DNA from: Dromaius novaehollandiae
Taxonomy: Eukaryota; Chordata; Aves; Casuariiformes; Dromaiidae
NCBI RefSeq assembly: GCF_036370855.1
Contig: NC_088112.1
Location: 19,274,469 to 19,338,468 of the forward strand
DNA: 64,000 nucleotides
Direction: 5' to 3'
The notes below the pieces were generated by a model. That model was not told the DNA's origin and did no database searches. It worked only from the letters and a program-made list of their open reading frames with translations. Each line of letters starts with the position of its first letter. The first letter of the stretch is position 1. This document shows positions 1 through 34,000 of this stretch, one piece after another. Made by a program: the position numbers and the translations under genes.

Positions 1-625
1 CTGCATTACTGGGAGCTCCCTTCCACCAACCCCAAAGGTGAGACCATCTGGGAAGTCTGAAGTCTTTATGTCTGGGAAGTAGCAAGCAGGGCAGGAGGAA
101 GGACATATTCAGGGAGGACCGCAGGATGCAGGACTGCCCTCGCCCCATGCCCCAAAGAAGCTCACAGGGAGCAACGCGGAGTTGCTCTGCTCTACGGTGC
201 TTGTCCGAACAGCAGTTATGCAGCAACAGCTTTTATAAATCACGGGCAAGTGTCTTCTATTTCTGACATTCAGCAAGTCAAATTTGTTACTTGCTCATTC
301 TTATTCTAACACTCCCAGAAGGGCTTAAGAGGGGAACAGATGAATGGCTCTTCAAGACCACGTATGTTATTGCAGGTTGTCATAGATTGTGTTGTGCCAA
401 GGCTACATTCACAGTATGGTGCAAACTGTAAGCATCATGCTGCAAAATGCATTACTTCTTATATAATTAAGTCATATAAGAGGAGGATTGGTCAAGTCCA
501 TGAAACAGATACACTCAGTCTCTGCGGAAAACAAAATCTGAATGGGGCAAGTTACCTTCAAATCAGTAATAAGAGCAAAATGTAATTTCGGAAGTACTAC
601 TTGAGAGGTTTTCTTTGTCTTTTAC
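1..625 (-). other. TGFBI: Part of TGFBI intron 15
   Basis: Intron sequence downstream of exon 15. I searched the minus strand for a continuation like the human SQRSVRL or VYQKLLERMKH tail and found none. No repeat or other gene was recognised. Confidence 0.7.
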
Positions 626-23063
<22,438 letters not shown>

Positions 23064-23084
23064 GGCCGGGACGGCGGGACCGCA

Positions 23085-23132
23085 GCCGGGGCCGGAGCCG
23101 GGACCGGAGCCGGGACCGGAGCCGGGACCGGG
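23085..23132. repeat. 12-bp GC tandem repeat in the TGFBI 5' leader
   Basis: Three to four copies of a GGAGCCGGGACC unit, the first diverged, 20-70 bases upstream of the ATG. It probably lies within the 5' UTR. Confidence 0.9.
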
Positions 23133-23259
23133 GCGGGAGGGGCCGGGACGGGCCGGCGGCGCCCGAGCGCCCCGTTAAATGCGGCGGCGGCGCGGGGGCG
23201 GGAGCGGCGGCGGCGGGGCGGGGAGGGGAGAGGGGCCGGCGAGGGCAGCCCTCCCCCAG

Positions 23260-23390
23260 CCCTCCCTCCATCCCCCCGGGCCTCCCTCCTTCCCTCCATC
23301 CCTCCATCCCTCCCTCCCTCCATCCCCCCGGTGCCTCCCTCCTTCCCTCCATCCCTCCCTCCTTCCCTCCATCCCCCCGGTGCCTCCCTC
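23260..23390. repeat. Pyrimidine-rich minisatellite (about 50-bp unit)
   Basis: Almost pure C/T on the plus strand. The landmark CCATCCCCCCGG recurs at 23268, 23320 and 23369 (spacing 52 and 49), with CCTCCCTCCTTCCCTCCATC-type filler between. It lies just upstream of the TGFBI promoter. Long frames across it (up to 388 codons) are repeat artefacts. Confidence 0.9.
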
Positions 23391-24005
23391 CCCCGCGCCC
23401 GGGGCCCCGCGGCGGCGGCAGCCGGCAGCAAGCGACCGGGGCGCGCTCAGCATCTCCTCCGCGCTCCTTTTCCTCCCTTCTTCTCCACTCTTTTTCTTCC
23501 TTCCTTTCTTTTTCCCCTCAACTTTCCCGTTGTGATGCCGCCCCGTTGTCCCCCCTCACCCGGCGCCGTCCGAGCGTCCGCTGGCATCGCGTCCCCCCTT
23601 CCCCGCTGGCAGGGAGGACTTGGGTGGCTTGGGGTTTCTTTTTTTCACACCAAAGAGGGGCAGCAAGGCCACCGGCCTCCCTCGGTGCGTCCCCCGGGCC
23701 GGGTGACCTGTGTCCTGGGCCGCTCGGGGACCAGGGTGAATGTGACAGCAAAACGCAAGGTTTCCTGTGCGAAGGAGTCCCGAGGCGCCCGGCTCCCGCG
23801 TCAGGCACCTCGACGAGTTGCAGCGTCCCAATCGTGTTCTTGTTGAACCTGCTCTGATTTGGACGGACACCAAACTCGGAGCGCCCGGCTCTCCCTCGAG
23901 CCTCCTGCGGCAAGCAGAAGTGGTCCTTCGCGGCCGCTTCCCTTAGGAGCGGGCTTCTTCCAGGCGTTCACACGGATCTGCAGCCTGGGCGGGGGCCAGG
24001 AAGGG

Positions 24006-24105
24006 CAGCTGCTCCGTGGAAAAGAGGAACCAAAATGTATCCTGCAAGAAACCACCAAGCCAAACAGAAGAAGTCTTTAGCAATCATAAACCCTTTATAT
24101 TTACA
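24006..24105. repeat. Local duplication, copy 1
   Basis: Shares an ordered series of matches with 25105-25190: CAGCTGCTCC, then GAAA-GAGGAA, then GCCAAACAGAAGA, then AGCAAT-ATAAAC. Identity is roughly 70% by eye. It could be two copies of an unrecognised repeat or an old segmental duplication. Confidence 0.55.
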
Positions 24106-25104
24106 ATGATATTTTCCCGCAGTAAATAAATGTGATTAACGTAAGCAGCGTTAACGCTTCTTGGATAAAAGGCACCAAACCCTTCCTCAGCATCCAGGGA
24201 CAACCTCGCCGCTCCCTCCGTCTAGGTAGGTGAGTCACAAAGTCGGACCTCCATGGGCTCGTGATTCCAGCCCCGAAGACAAGAACGAGAGGTTTCAGGT
24301 ATCCCTGAGAAGGTGCTGAGGTTTTGGACACTGGTGAGTTGGATGCTCAGCGAGGTGCGAGGCCCTGGGCAGGCCAGCAAGCACCTTCCTGCTGGCAGAT
24401 GCACGTTTCCGAAGAGGAGCTCCTTTCCCTGGAAGCACAGAGCCCCGTGGCCCGGGACGAGCCTCCTGCAGCCTTTGCCCCCGGCTGAGCTCGCCGGGGT
24501 CCTTAGGGCCCCATTGCAACAGTCCAGAATCCGTGCTGGTGGTCTCAAGCCACAAAACCTCACGCTGGAGTCAGCAGAAGTTTGTTGAACCCAAAATGCT
24601 GGAAATGAACCTAATGAGTGGTTTTTTCCAAAGAAACGTTTCCCCAGAGTCCAAGTGAGCAGGGGACACTCACCCGTTCCTGCCCCAGAAAGGCTTTATC
24701 TACCGCTGCTGGTTTCCTTCTCCTCCGTCCCTTGCTCCCTGGTCCTGCTGCCTCCTCGTGCTTTCTTAATTCATCATTTTCACTATTCCTCTCTGGTGGG
24801 ACTCCCCACACTGATGAAGCCTTCATCTCATTTCTTTTGAGTGCGGCTGAACTCTAGGAAGGAAATATCCAAATATATTAGGCTATTGGCCTCCGGTGGA
24901 CTTATTTGTGTGACTTACCATCGTCTTCTCTTGCACTTGTTTTAACCTCTGCTTGCAGACGGATGTTTAATTTGAAATGAAATCCGTGTCCAGTGGACTC
25001 TGCGCGCACTCTTACAAATACTCTGAAATCAATCATGTAGAAAATAGCACTTACACAAATAGACACTTCTGTACACATTTCCGACGAAGCAAGAGGCAGA
25101 AATA

Positions 25105-25190
25105 ACAGCTGCTCCCCCGAAAGAGAGGAATCGCAAGACGTACCCCTGAGCCAAACAGAAGACATCTTCAGCAATAATAAACATTTATTA
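25105..25190. repeat. Local duplication, copy 2
   Basis: Partner of 24006-24105, about 1.09 kb away in the same orientation, with the 13-base exact match GCCAAACAGAAGA. Confidence 0.55.
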
Positions 25191-25567
25191 TTTGAAAAGA
25201 TTTTGCTATATAACAAATCTGAAGACTGGAATTACTGAATCATTAAGGACATAAATATCTTCTGCTTTGTTCTGCAAGCCACACAGAAAAACCCAAAGGA
25301 GAGCTCCTAAAAAACCGACTACCTTCCCATCTCTCTGGAAATAGATTTAGGGGACATGATCAGCAGCACAAAATTAACAGGTCTTTTGTGCATGCCTGTA
25401 TCATATTTCTACTGCCCTTGTAATAGTGTAATTCCCATAAAAAGTTGCAACTGCGTTTGATAAAACCCACGTCCCTGGAGCGGACTGAAGCACCATTTAA
25501 TTTCAGTCTCCGGTTAATGCTGATTTCAGGCCCGTTTTTTGGGGGGGACTGGCCTCAGCTCCCATTT

Positions 25568-25589
25568 ACACACACACACACATATATAC
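25568..25589. repeat. (CA)n/(TA)n microsatellite
   Basis: Seven CA units followed by a short TA run. Confidence 0.95.
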
Positions 25590-28500
25590 TGAGCCTGTTG
25601 ATGTGTGTTAGTGATATATGTCCCATCTCATCCCTGCTTTCACTTTGCTGTCTGGTCGCTCTTCACTCTCAGAGCTGATATTGGGTGAAAAGACCGTCAC
25701 TCTGGGACTCTGCACGTCCTTCTCGAGCCCCTTCCTCGCCTCCGATGCCCCCCGCTCCTCTGTGGTGTCTTCTGCCCATGCCCCGGGGTTAAAGATGCGG
25801 CAGACGCCCCTTTCTTGCTTTCACGCGTCAATCTTTGGAAAAAAGACAGCGATTAAGATCACGTAACCCCTCTTTTTCCCTCTGTAGATAGTCCCGTTGG
25901 CTGCGCCCAGCGTTTGCAGGAGCAGGAGCAGCACTAAGCCCCCTTCCCTGCGCCAGCCCTGGCCCACGCCGCAGGGGACCGACGTGACTACAGTCCAGCT
26001 CTTCCCAAAGCTCTGTCCGTAAGGCCCGTCCTACGTGCAAAGCGTCACCGTCGCGTACAGCAGCACCCAGCTCAGCAGCCTGAACGGTGGCAAATCGCAT
26101 GAGCTGCCTTCAAAACCTCAGAAACATCCGCAGCCTCGCGGACACGACGCATGGACACGTAGCTGAAACTCAAAGAGAAATAAAAACCCAGGGTGGTGTC
26201 GGGAGAGGAAGAGTGGGGGGCAGCAAGGAGCAAGAAGGGAGCGCGCTTTGGCAGTCCGGTTTAGCCAGGCTGGCTGCAAAGTGGCGGCTCGCCGGCTTGG
26301 AAAGGCAGTCGCTGTCCCGTCCCGTCCCGTCCCGCGGGGCTCTGGCACCGCTCACCAGAACGGCAGTTACGCACGGTATTGCCTTTTAGCAGAGCGTTGC
26401 GAGGGGAGAAATATGTGTTTTATCTGCTCTGGCATAAACAAAACTCCTCTCTTACCTCATCCCATAGCCTCGTAATTAGCTTGCCACACAAGATACTGGC
26501 AGATAGACCTTCCCAAGCAGGGCTTTCCATGCTTCTCTCTCCCTCGTTTGCACATAAAATAAACCCGCGGGAACTCGGGTAGCGCTGTGGGGCCAAGCTG
26601 ATATCCCCGCATCTGATTCCTATCTGCTCCCACCACCCCCCGTTGCGGATACACGATACGGCACGGCTACGGAGCGGGACGTCACGAGAAGCAGCAGCTC
26701 AGATTTGGGGGAATAATTCAGTGCCACTTAGTGCTATCGGCCATGCGCGGAAAAGAAGACAGCAAACAGCTCCCACGAGGCATTTCCAGCTCTCACACAT
26801 TCTTATTTTGTGCCTTATCCTGCAATTTATCTTCTTTCTTTCTGCACGCCAGCAATGAAGTAGAAAAACCCCTAGGAAATCTGTAGGCTGACGTATCTTC
26901 CTGGGGAGTATCCATTTCCCCCCATAGCTGCATAACCCATGGGAAGCTCCATGCCATCGCTGCAGAGCAAACCACTTGCAGAGCCGAGTCTTCAGACCTT
27001 CGAACAGATAAAAACAAGTTTTTCCTGGCCTGCGCCGGCTGATCGAGAGGCCCGATAGACGCCCGGTGTCGGTGCGGTGATCTGCTGGGCTTGGCCCTGG
27101 GCCACCCTGCAGCGGGCAGGGAGCAGACGCTTGAGCCCCCCGAGCCGCGTTACAACAGGCTGTTATTTCGGGATGCTAAGCTTTGAAATCTGAATTCACT
27201 TAGTTTATTATGATATATTGGAACTGCCTAAAAAAAAAAAGAGAGAGAAAAAAAAGATACTTGTTAACTTGAGTTAAATACAACAGGCAGAAGAAACCAT
27301 TCCCTGCCAAAAAGATACACAAGCCGCATTATGTCAATAGACTAACGGGTAATGGGAGATGGGGTAGCCAGAAGGCTGCTTCTGCTTCCCTCGAAACTTT
27401 GGATGAAATTCAGGCTCACTGAAACCAGGACAAAATTCTGACTTTGAGACGCGCAGACAGACCGACCTCGACACTTCCCTCCGCGGCTCGGCACGATGAT
27501 TTCTTTGGCAAGGTTGAGGGAGGCATTTTCTCCTCCATCTCTCCGGCAGAGCGAGATACTACACCCCGCGTGGCGAGGCGGTCTGTAATTACCTCGTGCT
27601 CGCAGGGCCTCTTCGCAAATCATTTCTCAATAGTTTTCACATGGTAGTATTGACATGGAAGAGAAGATGAATTAAAGCACCGAAGTCCCTGCTTTTGCCA
27701 ATACCAGAGTGGTCCCTGCCATTCACTCTCCTGCGGCCTATCCGAATTTCTGAAACACACCCGGGGGGTTATACAGACCACATGGGCTCTCACGGTTAGG
27801 AGCACATTAAAAATCTAGAGGATTACGAAGTGGTGGGAAGTTGAGAAGCTGTTTGGGAGAGCGGTAGGGCATTTCTCCAGGCAGCGGTAGAGGCTGCAAT
27901 GTGGTGCTTGGTTCACACCCTCCTTGGCAGGAGAAATGTGGCATCTAAGAGAAGAAAGAGAAAGAGCTTTAAATAAAAAAATATATGGCTGGTAGCTGTT
28001 TCACTTAGTATTTGCACATCATTTTGATATCTCAGTTCTGTGAGGTTATACAAATGCCGGGTCATTTTTCTGCTTATTCCTTTATTCAGACAACAAACTT
28101 CTCTAGTGTCAAAGTTAAGTGTGTAGGCAAGAAAGTGCAAGGCAAAAGACAAAGCAAGCAATAATAAACTTTAGGAAAATTACATCCTAAAAAAAAATGG
28201 ATTGCTTCTTAATAAAGAGAGAATGAAGTTCAGTTACGCTGAAGGGGCATCTCAGCACACGCAGTCACGTCTCGGCCCGGGCTGCCGTCCCGAGAGGCAG
28301 TGCCCTCTCCCCGGGCCTCGGACCTAGCGATCGGACAGCTGCGGGCTGCTCTGATGGAAAAATAACCCTATTTTTGTCGGCTCCGTGAGCTGAGCGGCCC
28401 CGCCACGCGGTTGCACGATCACTCAACCCGACGTTGGCAAAGGCCAGGAGGGAGAAGCCGAGCAAGCTCCCTTTCTGGCACGGCCCGAGCCGAACCGCGG

Positions 28501-30119
28501 GCTGGGGAACTGCATTCCTGCGCTTTCGGCAACATCGCAGACAAACATCTGCTGGGAAGGGATAGCTCGAGCCGAGCCAGCCCTGCGCCTGGGAGATGGG
28601 CTAGATAACCTGAGCTGTCAGTGTGCATTAGATAGACTTACATGCTCCTGGACCTGTTTCCGTAGGGTTAGACATTACGGCTGATTTAATCAAAAAAAGA
28701 TGCTTCAACCAAAAAAAAAGGCTGCTGCTCCCTCTCCCACGTGTCAGCTCTTCTGCCCCGTGTCTGTCCCTCCTGCCCCAGCCCCCCGGAGCCGGTCCCC
28801 TCTGCACCAGTCCCCGGGGAGCCAGGCTGCACCAGGTACTAGAGCAAAACAGTCCTGCTGGGCATGCTCTCCTGCCCGTCATCACCCCGGACCCAGCAAA
28901 GGACCTTCTGGGCTCTTCCTTCAGCGCTGAAAATCTGTGCGCTGAAGGTGGTTATTGACCTCATCGGTTTCAGCATTCATGGATTTTGCCTTTTCCTTCT
29001 GCTTCCTGACACCACGCAGACACCCGAGGGCTTACTGTAGCATCAAGAGCAGAAAAGCTGGACGGAGACATCCCCTCTCCACTGTCTGCTCTCTGGGGCT
29101 TCACGCCAAGCTGAGCTTCACTGGAACCCATGGTTCAGGAGTATTGCTGTTTATACATATGCATATACTAAAACAAATGTACAAGTATTTATGAATTAGG
29201 TAGTATGAGTTCATCGTTATTGCACAGCATTGTGGGGGACATATGGCTTAATTTAGCTGCAGTGGTTTTGTAGATTCCAGCTGAGAAGATAACATGACAA
29301 GGAGAGTAATCGTTTCTAAGAGGGAGTGATTTAGTAATATAGTCTACAGAGTTTGTAAAGCCTCCTTGATGAAGGGCCAGGGAGAGCTGGAACAGTTTGG
29401 ATCCGTCTCCTCGCTGCTGCCGAGACTGAATGTTGCAACGTGTGTTAGGAGGGTTTAATGGAAAATAATTGCCTTCATTATGTGAGTTTGACATGCAGAC
29501 GTACGTTCCTGGGTAAGCCACTTTTACCACGAGCCAGGCCCACGTAGCTCATTTTCTGTAAAATATAGGGAGCTGCGTTTTCTACAAGCGCAGCGAGAAA
29601 CCGAGCCCAGGTGGTTTCCCCCATCAGAGAGACCAGCTATGACGGTCTCCCAGCTGTAATCCTGCCTAACTCCGAGCAAAAATATAGCGGCTGTAGAGTC
29701 AACGGAGACTAATTTATTAAGAGGAGCATTTAATCTCTCTACAGCATGTCACGTATCCAGAATACGGTGCCGAGCGCCCCACTGCTTTGGGGAAGTTGCC
29801 TGTTCGCTTCTCTGGGTAGGAGATGCTGCAAAGCAGACGTGACTCCCATTAGATGCCATGCGACATCACCTTACGTTAAGACACCCTGTTTCGGTCAAGC
29901 GCTTGAAACAGGCACGTGCTGTTTTACCCAGCAAAGCACGCACACGTTTCTGGAGTTCACGCGCACAGAGGGTCATCGCTTGTGTAAGACGTGCAGGTGT
30001 GGGAATAGATTTCATAGACGACGTCGGAATATGCAGCAGGACTTTGGCGTATCCAAAGCAGAGAGAAACTGGAGACAGGGGTTTTTACAGGAGATACGGC
30101 ACATTGTAAAACAAGATAT

Positions 30120-30195
30120 CTGGGGCCAAATCCAGCTCCTTTTATTAAGACTGACCTCTTGATTTCAGTGGTGCTTCTCACTCAGATGAGGTAAA
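30120..30195. repeat. Possible ancient interspersed repeat fragment
   Basis: The stretch GGGGCCAAATCCAGCTCC, followed by a TTTCAGTGGTGCTTCTCAC segment, recalls old CR1-like or MER-type repeats common in sauropsid genomes. Weak, from memory of the general pattern only. Confidence 0.25.
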
Positions 30196-31000
30196 GAGAA
30201 ACTGAGCTTTCGGCATTTACGGGAAGACTCAGAGAAGTCATTCTGTTAGTGCGATACAATAGGACTTTGTGTTAAAATTAATCCACAGTGCCTGGAAATC
30301 TGGAATTCAAGTAAAGCCAAATCTCACTACAGATAAAGAGTTTCTTAAAACCAACACTGTTTCCACTACTGCTTTTAAAAACAAAGTTGCCAGCTGCTAA
30401 GTGAGTGATGCTCTAATCTGGTCGGATTCCAGTCGGATTAGCCCATTTGCAGCACAGTTGAGACAGACTAATTTCTCCATTACTAGTTTTTAATTCTTCT
30501 GTGTCTGCTTTCCAAAATGGCTTGGCACCTTCTGTGCTTGCTGACTCTAAAGCTGGCAAGCAGAGGCATCTGCCTCCTCCATTTAGTACACGGCAGGATG
30601 GGCTAATTTCTGCGAAGAGCCCGGCGAGCCTGGGAAAGTCCTCCGGAGAGCCGGGAAGGGCAGGAGAGCCACGATCCCTGCGCTCGCAGCTGCCGCCGCA
30701 GACACAGTGCCTCCGCAAGCGGGAGCAAATATTTATCAGGCATCATCTGGTCCTAATCCCCGCAGCAACCTGAAAATCCCAGGATGAGGTCATGGTTGTT
30801 GTTTAGTGCTAAAAAGTTATCAAAAGATTTTCCCGTTTGGTTAGAATGGCTGGGAATACTTTTGGAGGTGGTTGAGGTGTCTTTGGTTTGCTTACGAGTC
30901 TCCCAGTGCCTTGGGTTATTTATGCCTTAAGCATAAGAACCAGGGAATTCCCCAGCCATTTTCCACCAGTGACTGTTCAAATCTGGAATTGTCCAAATTA

Positions 31001-34000
31001 GGAATTGTATCTGAAGCATCCTGAAGATTGAGTTGACAGGCTGGCTTCTGACAGACCCATATTATTTTAGCCCAGATGGTACTAAAAAAAGATCATCTCC
31101 AAAACATGAGACATCCAATATCATATTTTAGGACTGCAAGTTAAACACACAAGCCAGCTCTATTCTTTCAGGTTCGCACTTACATGAAGGGTGGCATGTC
31201 ACACACACAGTAATATTCCACACCTTGTGTGATATTAGGTGAAACAATTTAAAATATGTCGCTCATCAATATACAAGGTGCATAACCACTCCATCGAGGA
31301 ACCAGGTTGTCTTCTGGCAGGGCAGACACAAGTGCAGGAGTGCAACAGGCCACAGCAAAGCACCTTCAGCTGAAGGTTTCTCAAACCTTGGATAGGATGA
31401 AATCTTGGTTGCTCTCAGAATAACTTGATAACCACGTAATGAGGGATGTTGGAAGCTCAGGCTGTGTCTCTCATTTTGAACCAGTTTTTGGTGCAGCAAT
31501 TTTTATAAGATGGAGTAATTTCTGTAAGCGAGGCTGATGGTTACTAACCCAGAAGAGCCCATAGTCCTGTGGCCAAGCTCTTCCCGAGATGCAAACTCGG
31601 GTCTCCCGCAACTCAGGTGAGCCCTAACCACCAAGCACCAGGTCTGGCTTTTGGAAATCTCTCTCTCTGCACAATTTTTCCCAGAAGTCTTGGTTTTGTC
31701 ACACCAAATGAAAGCAGCAGTCAAAACCTCTGGGTTTCCCTGCAAAGACGCACCGTCTCCCGGGTGTCCCGTGTTCTACCATAAGACGGCTGCTCCGATG
31801 GAGCCCTCCTGCCTGGGCCATGCCATCAGACGAGCGCACAAGGCCACCAAACCCGGTGTCACCAGCTGAATCCCAAACGCACGCACAAAAGCTGGGTAAG
31901 AGACAGGGCGAAAGCATTTCGCTTTAAGCACACTGTAGTCTCCATCAATAAATAACAGAGAAGGGGCAGCAAGTCGGTTATTTATTTCACATGTGGCAAG
32001 AATCAGCCCTTGGAGCTTCAGTTTTCTCCTTCTACCTCGTTCCCATTGAGTCCGTCAGCCAGGGAGATCAGCGGTGTCGCAGGAACCAGACCTTTCTGCT
32101 AAATCTCTTCCAGATGTCTCGCGCCACAAACACATCAGTCATTGACAGGAGCTTCATGACAAGTTGCTCCCTGTTCATTAGCAATGGCTACTGTTTCCTG
32201 GCAGAAATGCTGTTTTTTCCCCAGAAAGCTTTGAAAGCGGCTTTGCAGAAAGGGTTTCTTCTTCCTTCGCCCTCGGCCAGACTCCTGCGTAGCTCTGCCG
32301 TAGCCCTGCAGCGAGCGAATGGCTCCCCGGCCACCAGCCAGCGAGGACCTGCTCTCAGCTCTCGCAGTGCTGCCACAAGAGAATGGGCACAACTCGTTGC
32401 ACTGTGGAGGCATTTGGGGGTTTGAAGAGAAGAAACCAGCCCCAGATGTGGTCACGGCCCTCAGGGCCCAACAGCCCCTGTCCCTGAGGCTTCGCACCAG
32501 TTCAGTGGCATTAAATGATCCTTTTTTTTGTGAGAAAACAAGAAACCAGGTGTGAGCTGGAGCACGGACCCCATGCGAGAGTGAGCCTAGCAGATGGAGA
32601 TGGGTAGAGCTGTGTTGAGGAGGTTTCACAAGTCGAGGATGCAATGGGACTTTGGCTCCAAGCCCAGAGGCGAATTCACTTCCTTTCTGTTTGCCCACAA
32701 GCGTGTCATGATTTCCTTGACCAGTTTCAGCTAAATTTTGCACAATTCTTTAAATGAATTTTGGTCAGTCTGTGGTTGCTCTGTAGGATATGTCTTACAC
32801 CAGCAGCTCTGCACAAGCTCATGAGAAAATTTTCCAGGCTAAAAATAGCCTCAGAAAAATCAATACTGTCCATTATGAAGATTCCCGACATCTGTATTTC
32901 CCCCTCCTTTCATCTTAGTTAATGGATAGAATTTAAAAAGTGCAAGCAGTCAGGAACGGCTGTTTCTTCCATGGAAAGCGCCAGTCTTGTTCCTGGGATG
33001 AGCCGGCAGGATGGACTGATGCAACATCCTTCGCCTTGCTCCCAACCGCACCACCCCAAGGAAACACCATTCGACATCTCGTCCCACCTTGGCACAGATG
33101 CCGCAGGGAAATGCCAAGCCAAAGCTTGCACTGCAGTCTCCAAAACGTGCTCTTTTAGTGTAGCTGCTTATTAACATGACCGCCATCGGGGAGATTTCTT
33201 CCCTTATCCTTTGAATTAGGAAAACCATTTCAAAACCTTATCCCCATGAAGTGTGGGCAGTGCATCAGCTTTAAGAAGCTGAAAATAGCGGTGGGTTCTT
33301 TGCAGCGAGCAAAAAACCAGGCAGAGTCTGTCATTTGGATTTATGAATGTAAAGTCTGCTCTTTTGACATAATCTCCTTGATTTAAGCCTGTGGTTTCTA
33401 CACACAATTTCCATGAACATTAATGCAAGTCATCTGTGCAAATGTCTCCCAGGTTGACAGGACGAAAGCTTTAAATTTTAGGTTCAATTCTTGGAGCCGT
33501 ACTTCTAGTTTCTGGATTTAGCATTCACCTGCCCAGGACCCAGTCCACGGGCTGGGTTGGACCCCATCGGCTTCGCTCAGCAGGACCCTCAGGTCCCCCA
33601 CGCCTGGCGCCGGACGCCTGAACCAGGGACCCCAAAGCGCGGAGGGAAGGTGAGCAAATGCCTCTGGAAATTGCACTTTTGCCTCAGAACAAGCAGCAGA
33701 TGGTTATTTGTTAGACAGAGCGGTAGTTTCGACCTCGATCACCTCTTTACGCTGCAGAACGAAGCTTGTGAACGTTATAACGTAACACGTGTCATGCCAA
33801 AACTGTCAGTGAGCTTCGCCTTTGAGCTGGGCCTGAACGAGAGAAGGGTGCGTATATGGGGGATTTATCCAGAACCACGCAGAAACACCCAGGCTTGCTT
33901 GGGAAACTGCTCTGGCTCAAGAAGAGATTTCTGCTCAGGTGAATATTAAATGGGAAAACTCGGGACTGATAGAGCTCGCCTGCTGCCACACAGCAGATCT

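Larger units (their letters stand above)
23481..31000. other. Intergenic DNA upstream of TGFBI, no gene recognised
   Basis: Mixed AT-rich and CpG-rich sequence. CpG-rich patches occur at 23.5-24.0, 26.0-26.4 and 28.26-28.60 kb. It holds the duplicated segment at 24.0/25.1 kb, a CA/TA microsatellite at 25.57 kb, and four GTCCC units near 26,310. No open frame looks like a known protein. Confidence 0.6.

Noticed and set aside
500-521. A good-looking minus-strand splice acceptor (TTTTGTTTTCCGCAG, next base 521) after TGFBI exon 15
   Set aside because: The frame opened there reads RLSVSVSWT and stops. It does not resemble the conserved TGFBI C-terminus, so it is probably a chance site.
32135-32743. 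202-codon minus-strand frame
   Set aside because: No domain, signal or similarity recognised; intergenic and isolated.
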